Positions 1 to 8,306 of a stretch of DNA of 64,000 nucleotides are shown here, one piece after another. The notes beneath the pieces were generated by a model. That model made no database searches, had not been told where the DNA came from, and saw only the letters and a program-made list of their open reading frames with translations. Position 1 is the stretch's first letter. Each line of letters starts with the position of its first letter. Origin of the DNA: Psychrobacter glacincola (lineage in GTDB: Bacteria > Pseudomonadota > Gammaproteobacteria > Pseudomonadales > Moraxellaceae); NCBI RefSeq assembly GCF_904846215.1, contig NZ_CAJGZK010000014.1, positions 1 to 64,000 of the forward strand, written 5' to 3'. Made by a program: the position numbers and the translations under genes.

Positions 1-144
1 TCCCACTGTTCCCACTGTTCCCACTGTTCCCACTGTTCCCACTGTTCCCACTGTTCCCACTGTTCCCACTGTTCCCACTGTTCCCACTGTTCCCACTGTT
101 CCCACTGTTCCCACTGTTCCCACTGTTTCCACTGTTCCCACTTT
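1..144. repeat. 9-bp in-frame minisatellite coding (Asn-Ser-Gly)n
   Basis: Sixteen consecutive 9-bp units (TCCCACTGT on the plus strand) are visible and the array continues past the left edge. Units 1-14 are identical; the unit at 127-135 and the boundary unit at 136-144 each carry one substitution. On the minus strand it encodes repeated Asn-Ser-Gly in the pseudopilin. A 9-bp unit keeps the reading frame, so copy-number change would lengthen or shorten the protein without switching it off. Confidence 0.97.
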
Positions 145-541
145 GACCGTTTGGGTCTTCTTTTGGAACAGAACCTCCAGCTACCGCTGATTTTAAAAAG
201 ATACTTGTCCAATCTTTAGGTGTAGTTAAAGATAAAAGTGTAATTGGACCTGAGTATGGAATCTCAATATTAATTATATTATTTGATCTATTTCCATTAA
301 TATAACTTACTGTTACTGGCTGCCGACGAATAACACTTTCAGCTTTGGCTTCTCTTAAGGCATTGATTAAGGTTGCAGTTGTTGACTTCACTCGCTGATT
401 AGCAAGTTGGGTACTAATACTAGGCGCAGCAATAGATACAATGACAGCCAATACTACAATAGTAACCATCAGCTCAATCAGGGTAAAACCTGAGTTAGAG
501 TCTGAGTGGTAACGTGAAAAGCTATTTATAGAATTAGGCAT
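1..541 (-). CDS. FimT/GspH-like type IV pilin/pseudopilin, 3' end outside the window
   Basis: Reading leftwards from an ATG at 541 gives at least 180 codons with no stop before the window edge. Residues 1-18 are a hydrophilic leader ending in SNSG, followed by FTLIELMVTIVVLAVIVS, a classical class III prepilin signal: cleavage after Gly18, N-methylated Phe, Glu at +5 of the mature protein and a hydrophobic assembly helix. The text after it (AAPSISTQLANQRVKSTTATLINALREAK) resembles FimT/FimU/GspH minor pilins. From about residue 133 the protein becomes an Asn-Ser-Gly repeat encoded by a 9-bp minisatellite and runs off the edge. It could be a minor type IV pilin or a T2SS pseudopilin; the conserved C-terminus is not visible. 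No operon partner can be seen. Confidence 0.85.
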   Translation of the reverse strand, partial: MPNSINSFSRYHSDSNSGFTLIELMVTIVVLAVIVSIAAPSISTQLANQRVKSTTATLINALREAKAESVIRRQPVTVSYINGNRSNNIINIEIPYSGPITLLSLTTPKDWTSIFLKSAVAGGSVPKEDPNGQSGNSGNSGNSGNSGNSGNSGNSGNSGNSGNSGNSGNSGNSGNSGNSG

Positions 542-791
542 GTTATTATCCTATTTATGGTAATTACGAGTTATTTGTGACAACAAATAAAATCTTTAGT
601 AAGATTAATTCTCAACATTCTTTAATAGTATATGCAATATTTATACCACTAATTTTAACTATTAATCTACTTGTATCTATAAGTAGATAAAATTTGCTCC
701 AAGTAAATAAAAAGTCAAAGACAATCAACCGTTATGAACAATATATCAATAATGTAACACAATAGTAGTTGTCAATTAATATTTTTAGCTA

Positions 792-1670
792 TTACAACTG
801 GCTACCATGTGCCAATGCATAGGCACACAGATGATATTTATTATTGGCGTTAGGGGCTGGCACAGGGTAAATGCACAGTGTGTGGGCTAAGGCTTGTAGG
901 CTTGCACCTGTGGTCGCCACATCATCAAACAATAACAGCCGCTTGACAGGTGGTGGCTCAATAAGCGCAAAGGCATTGTCTAAGTTGGTTAGGCGTTCGG
1001 CACGGCTCAAACCTTGCTGACTGACCGTATCATCAACACGTCTTATACCTTGCCATAAAGGGATATCCCAGTGCTTAGATAGATACGCGGCCAAGATACT
1101 GACAGGATCAAAGCCACGTTTGATGAGACGCTCATCGGTCGTTGGCATAGCGACAATCATGCTATTATCATGATGACAACCATGAGGTCGTGGTAGCTGG
1201 CGTATCGCATGTAGCAATAACGGCAGCTTTGTCATATCTTCATGATGCTTAAAGGCTTTGATAGCTTGGCGCATGGGATAGTCATAATAGGTTGCTGCTT
1301 GAATGGTCAGCGTCCTACCAGCAGCAATATCGACTTCAAACGGCTGGGGCAACCACGTAAGACTGCTATGGCAACTGGGACATAACAGTCCGCTACTAAA
1401 ACGGCTATTGAATCGCTTGCGTATACTAGTGGAAAAAGAATGGTTACTTAATAAAGGGTGATTACTTGATAAAGAGTAGTTACTTGATAAAGAGTGCGAT
1501 GCGTTTTCAGCCAATAAGCTGTTTTGACTGAATAATGAAGGGTTTGATGAGGAGTGACTTTGTGAGAGCTGTGCTTGCGGGATACTACGATAAACGGCAC
1601 ATAACTGGCAACGTAAATTTATATACTCTGCCAGCCATATTCCGGTCTGATAAGGCGCTAAGTGACGCAT
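792..1670 (-). CDS. comF: ComF family phosphoribosyltransferase-like protein
   Basis: 292 aa. Cys21-x2-Cys24 and Cys97-x2-Cys100 form the split zinc ribbon typical of ComF, and residues 246-258 (LLFDDVATTGAS) are the PRPP-binding loop of type I phosphoribosyltransferases. In naturally transformable bacteria ComF acts in the cytoplasm in handling incoming single-stranded DNA; that role is family knowledge, not visible here. The stretch between the two cysteine pairs is longer than usual (about 70 residues), rich in Ser, Asn and Leu, and partly built from an 18-bp tandem repeat. The ATG at 1670 has no strong ribosome-binding site. It lies downstream of pldA on the same strand, 57 bases away. 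Confidence 0.88.
   Translation of the reverse strand: MRHLAPYQTGIWLAEYINLRCQLCAVYRSIPQAQLSQSHSSSNPSLFSQNSLLAENASHSLSSNYSLSSNHPLLSNHSFSTSIRKRFNSRFSSGLLCPSCHSSLTWLPQPFEVDIAAGRTLTIQAATYYDYPMRQAIKAFKHHEDMTKLPLLLHAIRQLPRPHGCHHDNSMIVAMPTTDERLIKRGFDPVSILAAYLSKHWDIPLWQGIRRVDDTVSQQGLSRAERLTNLDNAFALIEPPPVKRLLLFDDVATTGASLQALAHTLCIYPVPAPNANNKYHLCAYALAHGSQL
1441..1494. repeat. Three 18-bp tandem repeats inside comF
   Basis: Three adjacent 18-bp units, differing at a few positions (core TTACTTGATAAAG), encode the six-residue blocks HSFSTS, HPLLSN and YSLSSN in the loop between the two zinc-ribbon cysteine pairs. The unit preserves the frame. Confidence 0.85.
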
Positions 1671-1727
1671 GATTGGCTGTCACTATAGACAGTGATGTTA
1701 CAGACACTGATATTATAGGTGCTGATG

Positions 1728-3161
1728 TTACAGCCCTTTCCAATCATTGAGTACGATACCAAAGCCGATAGAGGTATTCTCATAGTTATAATCTACGATA
1801 GATTCGCCATAACCTTGGAATACCTGCACAAAACCATTGACGTTTTTGGATAACGGATAAGTATAATCGATTTGCGCAGCGCCCTTACTGGTGCCCGGAT
1901 TGTAGCGCAACGTACCGCTTAGACTTTGTTGACTCGGTAAATCATATAAGAACTTGATATCGCCATAACCCATGAAATCTTCGATATCCGGATTGTCTTC
2001 ACTGCTATCATTTTCATTGTTCACTCGTAACCACAATCGCGGTATGACAGATAACTTGCCCCACTCTGCCCCTGCCATCACATAAGCACGGTTCCATGAG
2101 CGTGATAATGGATCATCTTGACCATTTGAGTGATGAATAGCACCTGCTCCGAGCATGCGCAGTCGTCCACCAAAAGGCAGATTTGCTGTCACAGGCTGGG
2201 TCAAAAATACCTCTGGCTGATAATCGGTTGCACGAAATGGTCGTGAGTTGTCTTCATTATAAACCTGCCAATGCGACTCTTGAGTATAACCAAACCACAA
2301 ATCAGCATTGGTATTAAACAAATCTTCTGCCACTTTGGTCTTTAATGATAGTTGAAACTTCAAATCCGTATTACGAGTGTCGTTAGACGTAAAGGGCTTC
2401 TCTGGTTGAGGTCGAGTGGATGTACTTGGGCTTAAATTGGGATCAAAAGTATAAAACAGTGGCATAACATAGGTTGGACGATAGGCTCTGACTGTCCATG
2501 TACCGCGTTCACTGTTTTTATCAAGGTCATACGCTAAGCTTAGTGGCGTATATTTTTCGATATCCGCTTGCGTCACGCCGACATTTTCTAATACTTCCGC
2601 TTCTCTTTGCGTCAGTCCAGCCGTATCTAAACTTTCAGTCTCAGCAGACGGGTTTGTTTCAATATCTTGTGAAGCGTTACCAGACACTTTTTGAGCGATA
2701 ACATTGTCGTTAGCATTGCCGTTAGCAGTTTCAACAGCGTTGGTTTCTTGTGCTAATACCACCTGCGGATTACCTGACAGCGTACTGATAACCGTTTTTG
2801 CCAAATCTACTGGCTGTTTACTTGTAACATAACTTGGCGTCTTACCTTGTTCTGCAACCTTATCAAAGCATGCCAAACGGGCAGAACTGGTCTGTACTTG
2901 AGTACATTCAAAAAACAATGCCGCCTGCTGAGCAACAAAATCTTCGCTCACCGCACTGCCGTTTTGCACAGCGATATTGGTATTCATAGGCTGCAAGCTC
3001 TTAGTCTGAGTTGTATCAGCAGCCTGCGCTTGTATTGTGAAAAAAGTGAGCGCTACGCCAACGGCGATATGTAGAGAGCGCTTAGTCGTTTTAATCATCA
3101 TTTTTTTTGGTGCTTCAGGTTTATTTATAGAGGGGCGCTGCAAAGTAATATTGAAAAACAT
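1728..3161 (-). CDS. pldA: Outer membrane phospholipase A
   Basis: 477 aa. The motif HHSNGQDDPLSRSWNR holds the OMPLA catalytic set: His343, Ser345 and Asn357, spaced exactly as His142/Ser144/Asn156 in the E. coli enzyme. The C-terminal half alternates polar and hydrophobic residues as expected of the 12-strand barrel. Family role: calcium-dependent phospholipid hydrolysis in the outer membrane, dormant as a monomer and active as a dimer. An ATG at 3161 preceded by AAGGA at five bases decides the start; it gives a long polar n-region before the signal peptide (hydrophobic core around residues 30-46, AQA cleavage near 47). A 130-residue region before the barrel (about 70-200) is low complexity, Asn/Thr/Glu-rich, and longer than in enterobacterial PldA. 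Confidence 0.92.
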   Translation of the reverse strand: MFFNITLQRPSINKPEAPKKMMIKTTKRSLHIAVGVALTFFTIQAQAADTTQTKSLQPMNTNIAVQNGSAVSEDFVAQQAALFFECTQVQTSSARLACFDKVAEQGKTPSYVTSKQPVDLAKTVISTLSGNPQVVLAQETNAVETANGNANDNVIAQKVSGNASQDIETNPSAETESLDTAGLTQREAEVLENVGVTQADIEKYTPLSLAYDLDKNSERGTWTVRAYRPTYVMPLFYTFDPNLSPSTSTRPQPEKPFTSNDTRNTDLKFQLSLKTKVAEDLFNTNADLWFGYTQESHWQVYNEDNSRPFRATDYQPEVFLTQPVTANLPFGGRLRMLGAGAIHHSNGQDDPLSRSWNRAYVMAGAEWGKLSVIPRLWLRVNNENDSSEDNPDIEDFMGYGDIKFLYDLPSQQSLSGTLRYNPGTSKGAAQIDYTYPLSKNVNGFVQVFQGYGESIVDYNYENTSIGFGIVLNDWKGL

Positions 3162-3224
3162 AAGTATCCTTTATTCAACTGATCGTGATTGTCAACAGAA
3201 TATATGAGATGATGGATATAACTA

Positions 3225-3240
3225 TTAGCGTCGACGCTAA
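3225..3240. promoter_or_regulatory. 16-bp perfect palindrome upstream of pldA
   Basis: TTAGCGTCGACGCTAA is perfectly self-complementary and lies 64 bases upstream of the pldA start, in the expected promoter region of that minus-strand gene. It could be an operator for a dimeric regulator. No known consensus is recognised. Confidence 0.4.
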
Positions 3241-3539
3241 ACTGGCATAAAAAATCAATATAACTTGGAGATAAGGGGTTGCTATCACGCTGAATAATGC
3301 GCTTTTAGCAATGTTGCTTTATTGTAATGAAAACGTACACACTATACTAGCTTTATTGCTGCATAATGTAGTGCTAAATGAAGATAAGTAGCATAAAACC
3401 AAATGCTTATACTGCCTACAACATAAAAATGCAATCGTTGCGTAAGTGTCTGGCTAATAACACGCTCAAAGTAATTTTGATCTATTTAACACCAAATACA
3501 ACGGATAATGTGATATCAGCTTACTGCTAAAATAAGCTC

Positions 3540-3574
3540 AAAAAAGCCAACGTACCGTGACAGTACGTTGGCTT
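3540..3574 (-). terminator. Rho-independent terminator for the dsbD transcript
   Basis: A 12-bp perfect stem (3544-3555 with 3563-3574) around a 7-base loop is followed, on the minus strand, by six T. It lies beyond the 3' end of dsbD and beyond the palindromic element at 3633-3785, so the element would be transcribed as part of the dsbD 3' untranslated region. Confidence 0.8.
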
Positions 3575-3632
3575 ACTTATAGGAATCGTATGAAGGCGTT
3601 TAAGAGGATAAAACAAAGATTTCTGATATGAC

Positions 3633-3785
3633 TATAGTCAGTAAAAAGTAATATCGACACATGATGTACTGCTGGTATCAATTTTTCTTGCTTGCTGTGC
3701 CCATGCAGACAGAGGCTGCAAAAAATTTGTACCAGCAGTACCGTTGCGTGGCGTGGCGTGGCATTTTTAGAGTATTTTGACTATA
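3633..3785 (+). repeat. Palindromic MITE-like element, sub-family A, expanded arm
   Basis: Ends TATAGTCA and GACTATA, with the shared core (TTTTTCTTGCTTGCTG then GACAGAGGCTGC) and inner arms GTACTGCTGGTAT / GTACCAGCAGTAC. It is 153 bp rather than 138 because the right arm carries a GCGTG triplication (3746-3761). Its last base directly abuts the dsbD stop codon at 3786. Confidence 0.9.
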
Positions 3786-6074
3786 TTATTTGTTCAATGC
3801 CGTTAATGTCTGCTCAAACTCTTGTCGACCGATTTCACCGACTTGTTGAGTCACCAGCTGAGCGTCTTGATAGTACAACAGCGCAGGTGGACCAAATAAT
3901 TTATAACGCGCTAAGATAGCCTTAGAGTCTGCGCTGGTCTCAGTAATATCCAGCTTGACCAACTGCCAGCCTTGCATTTGCGCTGGACGACTATAGAATA
4001 AGTTTTTATCCATAATACGGCACTCGATACACCACTCAGCGGTGACATCGACGACGACTTTAGGGTTGGCGGCAATAATCGCATCTAACTGCGCAAGCGT
4101 CGTGACGGTCTTATCTGTCGCACTATTATTACCTGCCAGCTGACCCTCAATAGATTGACCGCTAGAAGATTGCACCATCGTTGGGGCGGCGCTTAATGAC
4201 ACTAATGGATGTAAACTGTCATCATTACCCAAGGCTGCACCAATAATCAAACAGGCCGCCCAGATACCAGCTACCAAGCCCAGTGCTTGCGTCAGCATAC
4301 GGCCACGACCCAGCCAGCTCCAAGCCCAAGTAGCGACGACCATAAACCATAGCGCCCATACCAATAGTATCACTGGCGATATAAATACCCGCTCAATTAA
4401 TAGTAGTGCCACGGCAAGTAGTAATAAAGCAAAACCTACTTTGACCCAGTTCATCCACTCGCCCGCTTTCGGAATAATCTTACCTTGGGTGGCCCCAATT
4501 AAAATCAGCGGCGCGGACAAGCCAAAGCCGAGCATAAATAAGGCGGCAAAGCCCAATAGCGGACTACCAATCGTTGAGACCGCAAGCAGTGCGCCAAATA
4601 GTGGCGCAGAAACACAAGGTGATACCACTAAAGCTGATAAGAAACCAGCGACCAAGCTACCGCCCGTACTACCCAACTTGCTATCACCAGCTTGGCTTAA
4701 GCCTTGAATCTTACTACTAATGGCACGCGGTAAACGAATCGTAAAGACGCCGAGCATATATAGTGCCAACAGAATAAATACGATGGCGAAGCTGATCAAA
4801 ATGATCGGATTTTGTAGCCAGCCGATAATACCTAACGACTCTCCAAACACAGCAATCACTGCGCCGAGGAGACCGTAAGCAGTGGCAACACCTATCGCAT
4901 AGCTCGTGGTTAAGATGATGCCTTTTTTGACCGTTGGATTTTTCTGACGGGCGACAATATTAGCGACAATAGGCAACATCGGTAGTACGCATGGGGTCAG
5001 CGCCAAGCCCAAACCGGCTAAAAATAATAAGCCGAAAGCCAACCAAGGATGAGAGGCCAAGCCAAATGGGTCGCCTTCTACTAAGTTATTAGCAATAGTA
5101 CTGGTATTGGCACTGGAACTGGAAATAGCACTGGAACTGTTAGTAGCGTCGCTACCTACTACCCTGCCATCTGCCCCAGAAATCATATTGGTAGCTGTTG
5201 TTTCACTATCTAAAGCGCCATCATCTATCAAGGCATAATCAATCACCTCGTCATCTATCAACGCCTCTCCTGCTTCAGCCGTGAGGCTATTAGCATCAGT
5301 TGCCTTTAAATTTTCTGATGGCTTTGTGGCGCTCGCAGCGCCAGCTACATTCACAGTATCGACATTCTCTTGGGCATTAGTCGCAAGATTGTCTTGAGTT
5401 GCCAACGCTTTGTTAGCAGAGACTTTGGCAGCAGAACTGGTGCTACTTCCCGTAGACTGTTGCGGTGCCGCCGCAACACTGATGGTGGTTTTAATCTTTT
5501 CAGGTGGATAGCACAGGCCTGCATACGCACAACCTTGCCAACCAATAACCATTGCCGCATTGTCTACGCTTTTGCCGCTACTATTGGTCAGCATGGTAGT
5601 TGCCACTACATTGGCCTGATCAAAGACGGCTACCTTTCCATACGTTGGATCATCAATTAATTTATGCGATTGATTAAAGCGAAAAGGCCCCGCAGTCACG
5701 CCAGCAGGTAACGTTAGCTTAAGCTGATTTTTGTAAATATAGTGCCCAGGAGTAATATCGAAGTTAATTGATAAACGCGTGCTCGCAGTAACTGGCTTAC
5801 CGCTGCTACTGACTTGAAAAGCTTCCTCTACGGGTAAGAACTTTGTTTGCACCGCGCTTTTATCATTACTAAATAAATCGCCCAATCCCGCTGCCTGCGT
5901 CGTCATGGGCAGCGCAGCCAGTCCTGCAAATAACGAGCTACTCGCAATAGTCAATGCCAGTAAATAGGACTTCTTTGGCACTTTATTTACAACTGATGGC
6001 AGATTTTTTGATGACTGACTTTTTGTAGATACCAATGTAAGTGACGAAATATTTTTTGCTGTCTTAATGGACAT
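3786..6074 (-). CDS. dsbD: Thiol:disulfide interchange protein DsbD
   Basis: 762 aa, longer than the usual 570-620. Signal peptide (hydrophobic about 38-55, TQAA cut near 61). DsbD-alpha domain about 70-200 with the redox pair Cys182 and Cys188 in GCAYAGLCYPP. A Ser/Ala/Thr/Asp-rich linker (about 200-335) explains the extra length. The membrane domain (about 340-610, eight segments) has both half-site cysteines in TPCVLPMLP and VSPCVSAP. The C-terminal thioredoxin-like gamma domain has Cys682-Ile-Glu-Cys685. Family role: passes electrons from cytoplasmic thioredoxin through the inner membrane to periplasmic partners such as DsbC and cytochrome c maturation proteins. The preceding gene on the same strand is a free alpha-domain paralogue, 59 bases upstream, probably one operon. 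Confidence 0.96.
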   Translation of the reverse strand: MSIKTAKNISSLTLVSTKSQSSKNLPSVVNKVPKKSYLLALTIASSSLFAGLAALPMTTQAAGLGDLFSNDKSAVQTKFLPVEEAFQVSSSGKPVTASTRLSINFDITPGHYIYKNQLKLTLPAGVTAGPFRFNQSHKLIDDPTYGKVAVFDQANVVATTMLTNSSGKSVDNAAMVIGWQGCAYAGLCYPPEKIKTTISVAAAPQQSTGSSTSSAAKVSANKALATQDNLATNAQENVDTVNVAGAASATKPSENLKATDANSLTAEAGEALIDDEVIDYALIDDGALDSETTATNMISGADGRVVGSDATNSSSAISSSSANTSTIANNLVEGDPFGLASHPWLAFGLLFLAGLGLALTPCVLPMLPIVANIVARQKNPTVKKGIILTTSYAIGVATAYGLLGAVIAVFGESLGIIGWLQNPIILISFAIVFILLALYMLGVFTIRLPRAISSKIQGLSQAGDSKLGSTGGSLVAGFLSALVVSPCVSAPLFGALLAVSTIGSPLLGFAALFMLGFGLSAPLILIGATQGKIIPKAGEWMNWVKVGFALLLLAVALLLIERVFISPVILLVWALWFMVVATWAWSWLGRGRMLTQALGLVAGIWAACLIIGAALGNDDSLHPLVSLSAAPTMVQSSSGQSIEGQLAGNNSATDKTVTTLAQLDAIIAANPKVVVDVTAEWCIECRIMDKNLFYSRPAQMQGWQLVKLDITETSADSKAILARYKLFGPPALLYYQDAQLVTQQVGEIGRQEFEQTLTALNK

Positions 6075-6133
6075 AAGGGACTACCTGTTATAACGACTAT
6101 ATAAATCAATCTGCTTGCGCTATCTATTGGTGA

Positions 6134-6694
6134 CTAACGTTTGACTGCAATGTTTAGCGTGGTTTTGATCTTTTCTGGCGGATAGCATAGTCCAGCTTTA
6201 GCACAGCCTTGCCAGCCAATCATAACCGGCACATTCTTTGCCGCTTTGCCATTTTTGGTCGTCAGTATAGTCGTTGCTACCACAGTTTTTTGCGTAAATA
6301 CCGGTACCTTGCCAAAGGTTGGATCATCAATAGAAACCGGCGATTGGCTAAAGGTAAATGGCGCGGCACTGATACCTTTTGGAAAGCTCAAGGTCAGCTT
6401 ATCTTTATAAACGTAATGACCCGGTGTGATATCAAAGGCGATTGATAGCTGCGTGCCTTTAGCGGTCGCTTTGGTACTGTTGGTTACTTGAAATGCCTTA
6501 TCAACGGGCAAGAATTTTGATTGCTGAGCGCTATTATTGCTAAACAATTCCCCCAGACCTGCAGCTTGAGTTGCCACAGACGTCATTGACAAAGTAGTCA
6601 TCAAAGCAGTGGCTGTTATAGCAAGCAAATAAGGCTTTTTAGTTGATTGTTTATTCATGATAATTGATTTCGACTTTGAGATTTTGATAGACAT
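6134..6694 (-). CDS. Stand-alone DsbD N-terminal (alpha) domain protein
   Basis: 186 aa with a signal peptide (hydrophobic about 22-42, TQAAGLGELFSN cut region) and a single DsbD-alpha domain. It closely parallels the first 200 residues of the adjacent DsbD: GLGELFSN vs GLGDLFSN, FDITPGHYVYK vs FDITPGHYIYK, and GCAKAGLCYPPEKIKTT vs GCAYAGLCYPPEKIKTT, keeping both redox cysteines (Cys164, Cys170). It has no membrane or thioredoxin domain. The GAGGT eight bases before the ATG at 6694 supports the start. Most likely a partial tandem duplication making a soluble periplasmic thiol carrier that accepts electrons from DsbD-beta; that role is inferred. Confidence 0.85.
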   Translation of the reverse strand: MSIKISKSKSIIMNKQSTKKPYLLAITATALMTTLSMTSVATQAAGLGELFSNNSAQQSKFLPVDKAFQVTNSTKATAKGTQLSIAFDITPGHYVYKDKLTLSFPKGISAAPFTFSQSPVSIDDPTFGKVPVFTQKTVVATTILTTKNGKAAKNVPVMIGWQGCAKAGLCYPPEKIKTTLNIAVKR

Positions 6695-6808
6695 ATGATT
6701 ACCTCGGATGGCTTTAAGAACCGCTAGTTTTTACAATCGCTAAAAAAACAGTCAATCGTTTTAATAATAAATAGCAGGATTAAGATTCCGTTTATCTGGA
6801 TTTAAAGT

Positions 6809-6946
6809 TATAGTCAGTGAAAAGTAATATCGACACATTATGTACTGCGGGTATCAATTTTTCTTGCTTGCTGTGCCTACGCAGACAGAGGCTGCAAAAA
6901 ATTTATACTCGCAGCACCGTAGTGTTTTTAGAGTATTTTGACTATA
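6809..6946 (+). repeat. Palindromic MITE-like element, sub-family A
   Basis: 138 bp, ends TATAGTCA and GACTATA. Inner arms are GTACTGCGGGTAT and ATACTCGCAGCAC, so the CTGG/CCAG step of other copies is CGGG/CTCG here (one G-T type pair). It lies between the DsbD-alpha paralogue and gspG. Confidence 0.9.
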
Positions 6947-7099
6947 GTGATATTTATAGTTAGCGATAGTCATAAAAAATATCAACCAATAACGTCTTAT
7001 TGGTTGATATATTAGTCTCATTAAAAATGCTTTTAGCGCCAAGGTATTTATCATGGTATAGCTTGCAAACAACACCTAAATAACTCAGTAGGCTAGAGC

Positions 7100-7582
7100 T
7101 TATAGCTGAGCATAAAGATCAGCATCCTGCCCCTCTCCGCCTTGTTCACCATCAGCGCCTAGAGAAAATAAATCATAAGGTCGATCTTCATTGCCAGGGG
7201 CAACATATTGCAGCTCATTTTCCCAGCCATCCGTTGGATAACCGCCTTTGATGTAACCACCGTCAGGATAATTTTTAGCATCAGCAGGCGGTGTGGTAAG
7301 TGCTTCTAGACCTTGAGCCGTCGTCGGATAGCGCGAGTTATCTACTTTATACATATCCAATGCATTTGATACCGTCGATAGTGCCGTTTCAGTGGTTTTG
7401 ACCCGTGCTTTATCACTTTGTCCGACGACCTTTGGCACCACAAGACCGGCAAGGATGGCCAAAATCACAATCACTACCATGATTTCAATCAAGGTAAATC
7501 CCGATTGGCGATTGCTTAAGCGCTGAGTGCTTGGTAAAACCGCTGCTTTGTGACTGCAAGCGGTCTCTGAACACACTGGCAT
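7100..7582 (-). CDS. gspG: Type II secretion major pseudopilin GspG
   Basis: 160 aa from the ATG at 7582, chosen because AGGA sits six bases upstream; in-frame ATGs at 7609 and 7651 lack a comparable site. The leader ends in RQSG, then FTLIEIMVVIVILAILAGLVVP: prepilin cleavage after Gly and Glu at +5. The mature region carries the GspG hallmarks: YKVDNSRYPTTAQGLEALTTPP, PYDLFSLGADG near the C-terminus and a calcium-site-like Asp/Gly stretch. It forms the periplasmic pseudopilus shaft of the T2SS after PilD/GspO processing. gspF lies upstream on the same strand, but 725 bases and one repeat element separate them, so co-transcription is doubtful. Confidence 0.95.
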   Translation of the reverse strand: MPVCSETACSHKAAVLPSTQRLSNRQSGFTLIEIMVVIVILAILAGLVVPKVVGQSDKARVKTTETALSTVSNALDMYKVDNSRYPTTAQGLEALTTPPADAKNYPDGGYIKGGYPTDGWENELQYVAPGNEDRPYDLFSLGADGEQGGEGQDADLYAQL

Positions 7583-8081
7583 ATTATTCCTATCACTCGG
7601 TGAAATCATAGTTACTCGAATATTATCAATCATAGTCATCGCTTCTGGCATCGCTTTTCGCGTCAGGGTTATATAAATAATGAAAATGGCGTTTAAGTCG
7701 CCTTTATCGTCACATTCACAATAGGCACATTCTATATTCGCAGTGTCTTAATGAGCACTGAAACGATTATCACTATAAACCATGGTTTTATTTTTATCCA
7801 GCATTGACGATAGATTGTTATTTGAGTCAATGTGTTATTAATAATCTATGATGGCTAACCTTTTGAAATAGCGTTTGACTGTTACTTATAACTGATACTT
7901 ACTATAACGCAGGGCTAGATTTGATGAAAGTAAAAGCGCTGTACGATCAACAATATATAACAGTAAGCAAAACTTAAGAAACGTAGCTAAGTATGAAGTC
8001 AAATCACTAGAAGGTTGCTAAAGAAGATCAAAAAGTATTAAAGGTAGCAAGGCTTGATCTAGAAATATAAAAGCGTATAAC
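7583..8081. other. AT-rich intergenic region upstream of gspG
   Basis: No credible ORF. Presumably holds the gspG promoter. A spaced inverted repeat (CATTGAC at 7802-7808 and GTCAATG at 7826-7832) and a small GGCG/CGCC hairpin near 7688-7702 are visible but not attributable to any known regulator. Confidence 0.4.
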
Positions 8082-8250
8082 TAAAGTCAGTGAAAAGCAA
8101 TATCGATGCCTTGTGGTACTACTTGGTATTGCTTGGTACTGCTTGGTATTGCGGGTATTAATTTTTCTTGCTTGCTGTACCTAGGCAGACAGAGGCTGCA
8201 AAAAAATTATACCCGCAGTACCGTAGCGCTTTTAGAGTATTTTAACTATA
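8082..8250 (+). repeat. Palindromic MITE-like element, sub-family A, with arm expansion
   Basis: 169 bp. The left arm is expanded by three imperfect 10-bp units of the type GCTTGGTACT (about 8120-8150) before the normal GCGGGTATTA arm and core. The right arm ATACCCGCAGTACC pairs with GCGGGTAT. The left terminus is TAAAGTCA instead of TATAGTCA. Confidence 0.88.
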
Positions 8251-8306
8251 TATGGATAGTAAAATAATCCTCACTACTAGGGTAGTATATTTAAGGTTAA
8301 TAAAAA

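Noticed and set aside
1..144. CRISPR-like array at the left edge
   Set aside because: The 9-bp units are contiguous, with no spacers, and are translated in frame within the pseudopilin.
6854..7075. Recurring short ORFs that read through the palindromic elements
   Set aside because: The same peptide ending (CVGTASKKN-like) appears wherever a copy occurs because the core is repeated; there is no consistent start, stop or ribosome-binding site.
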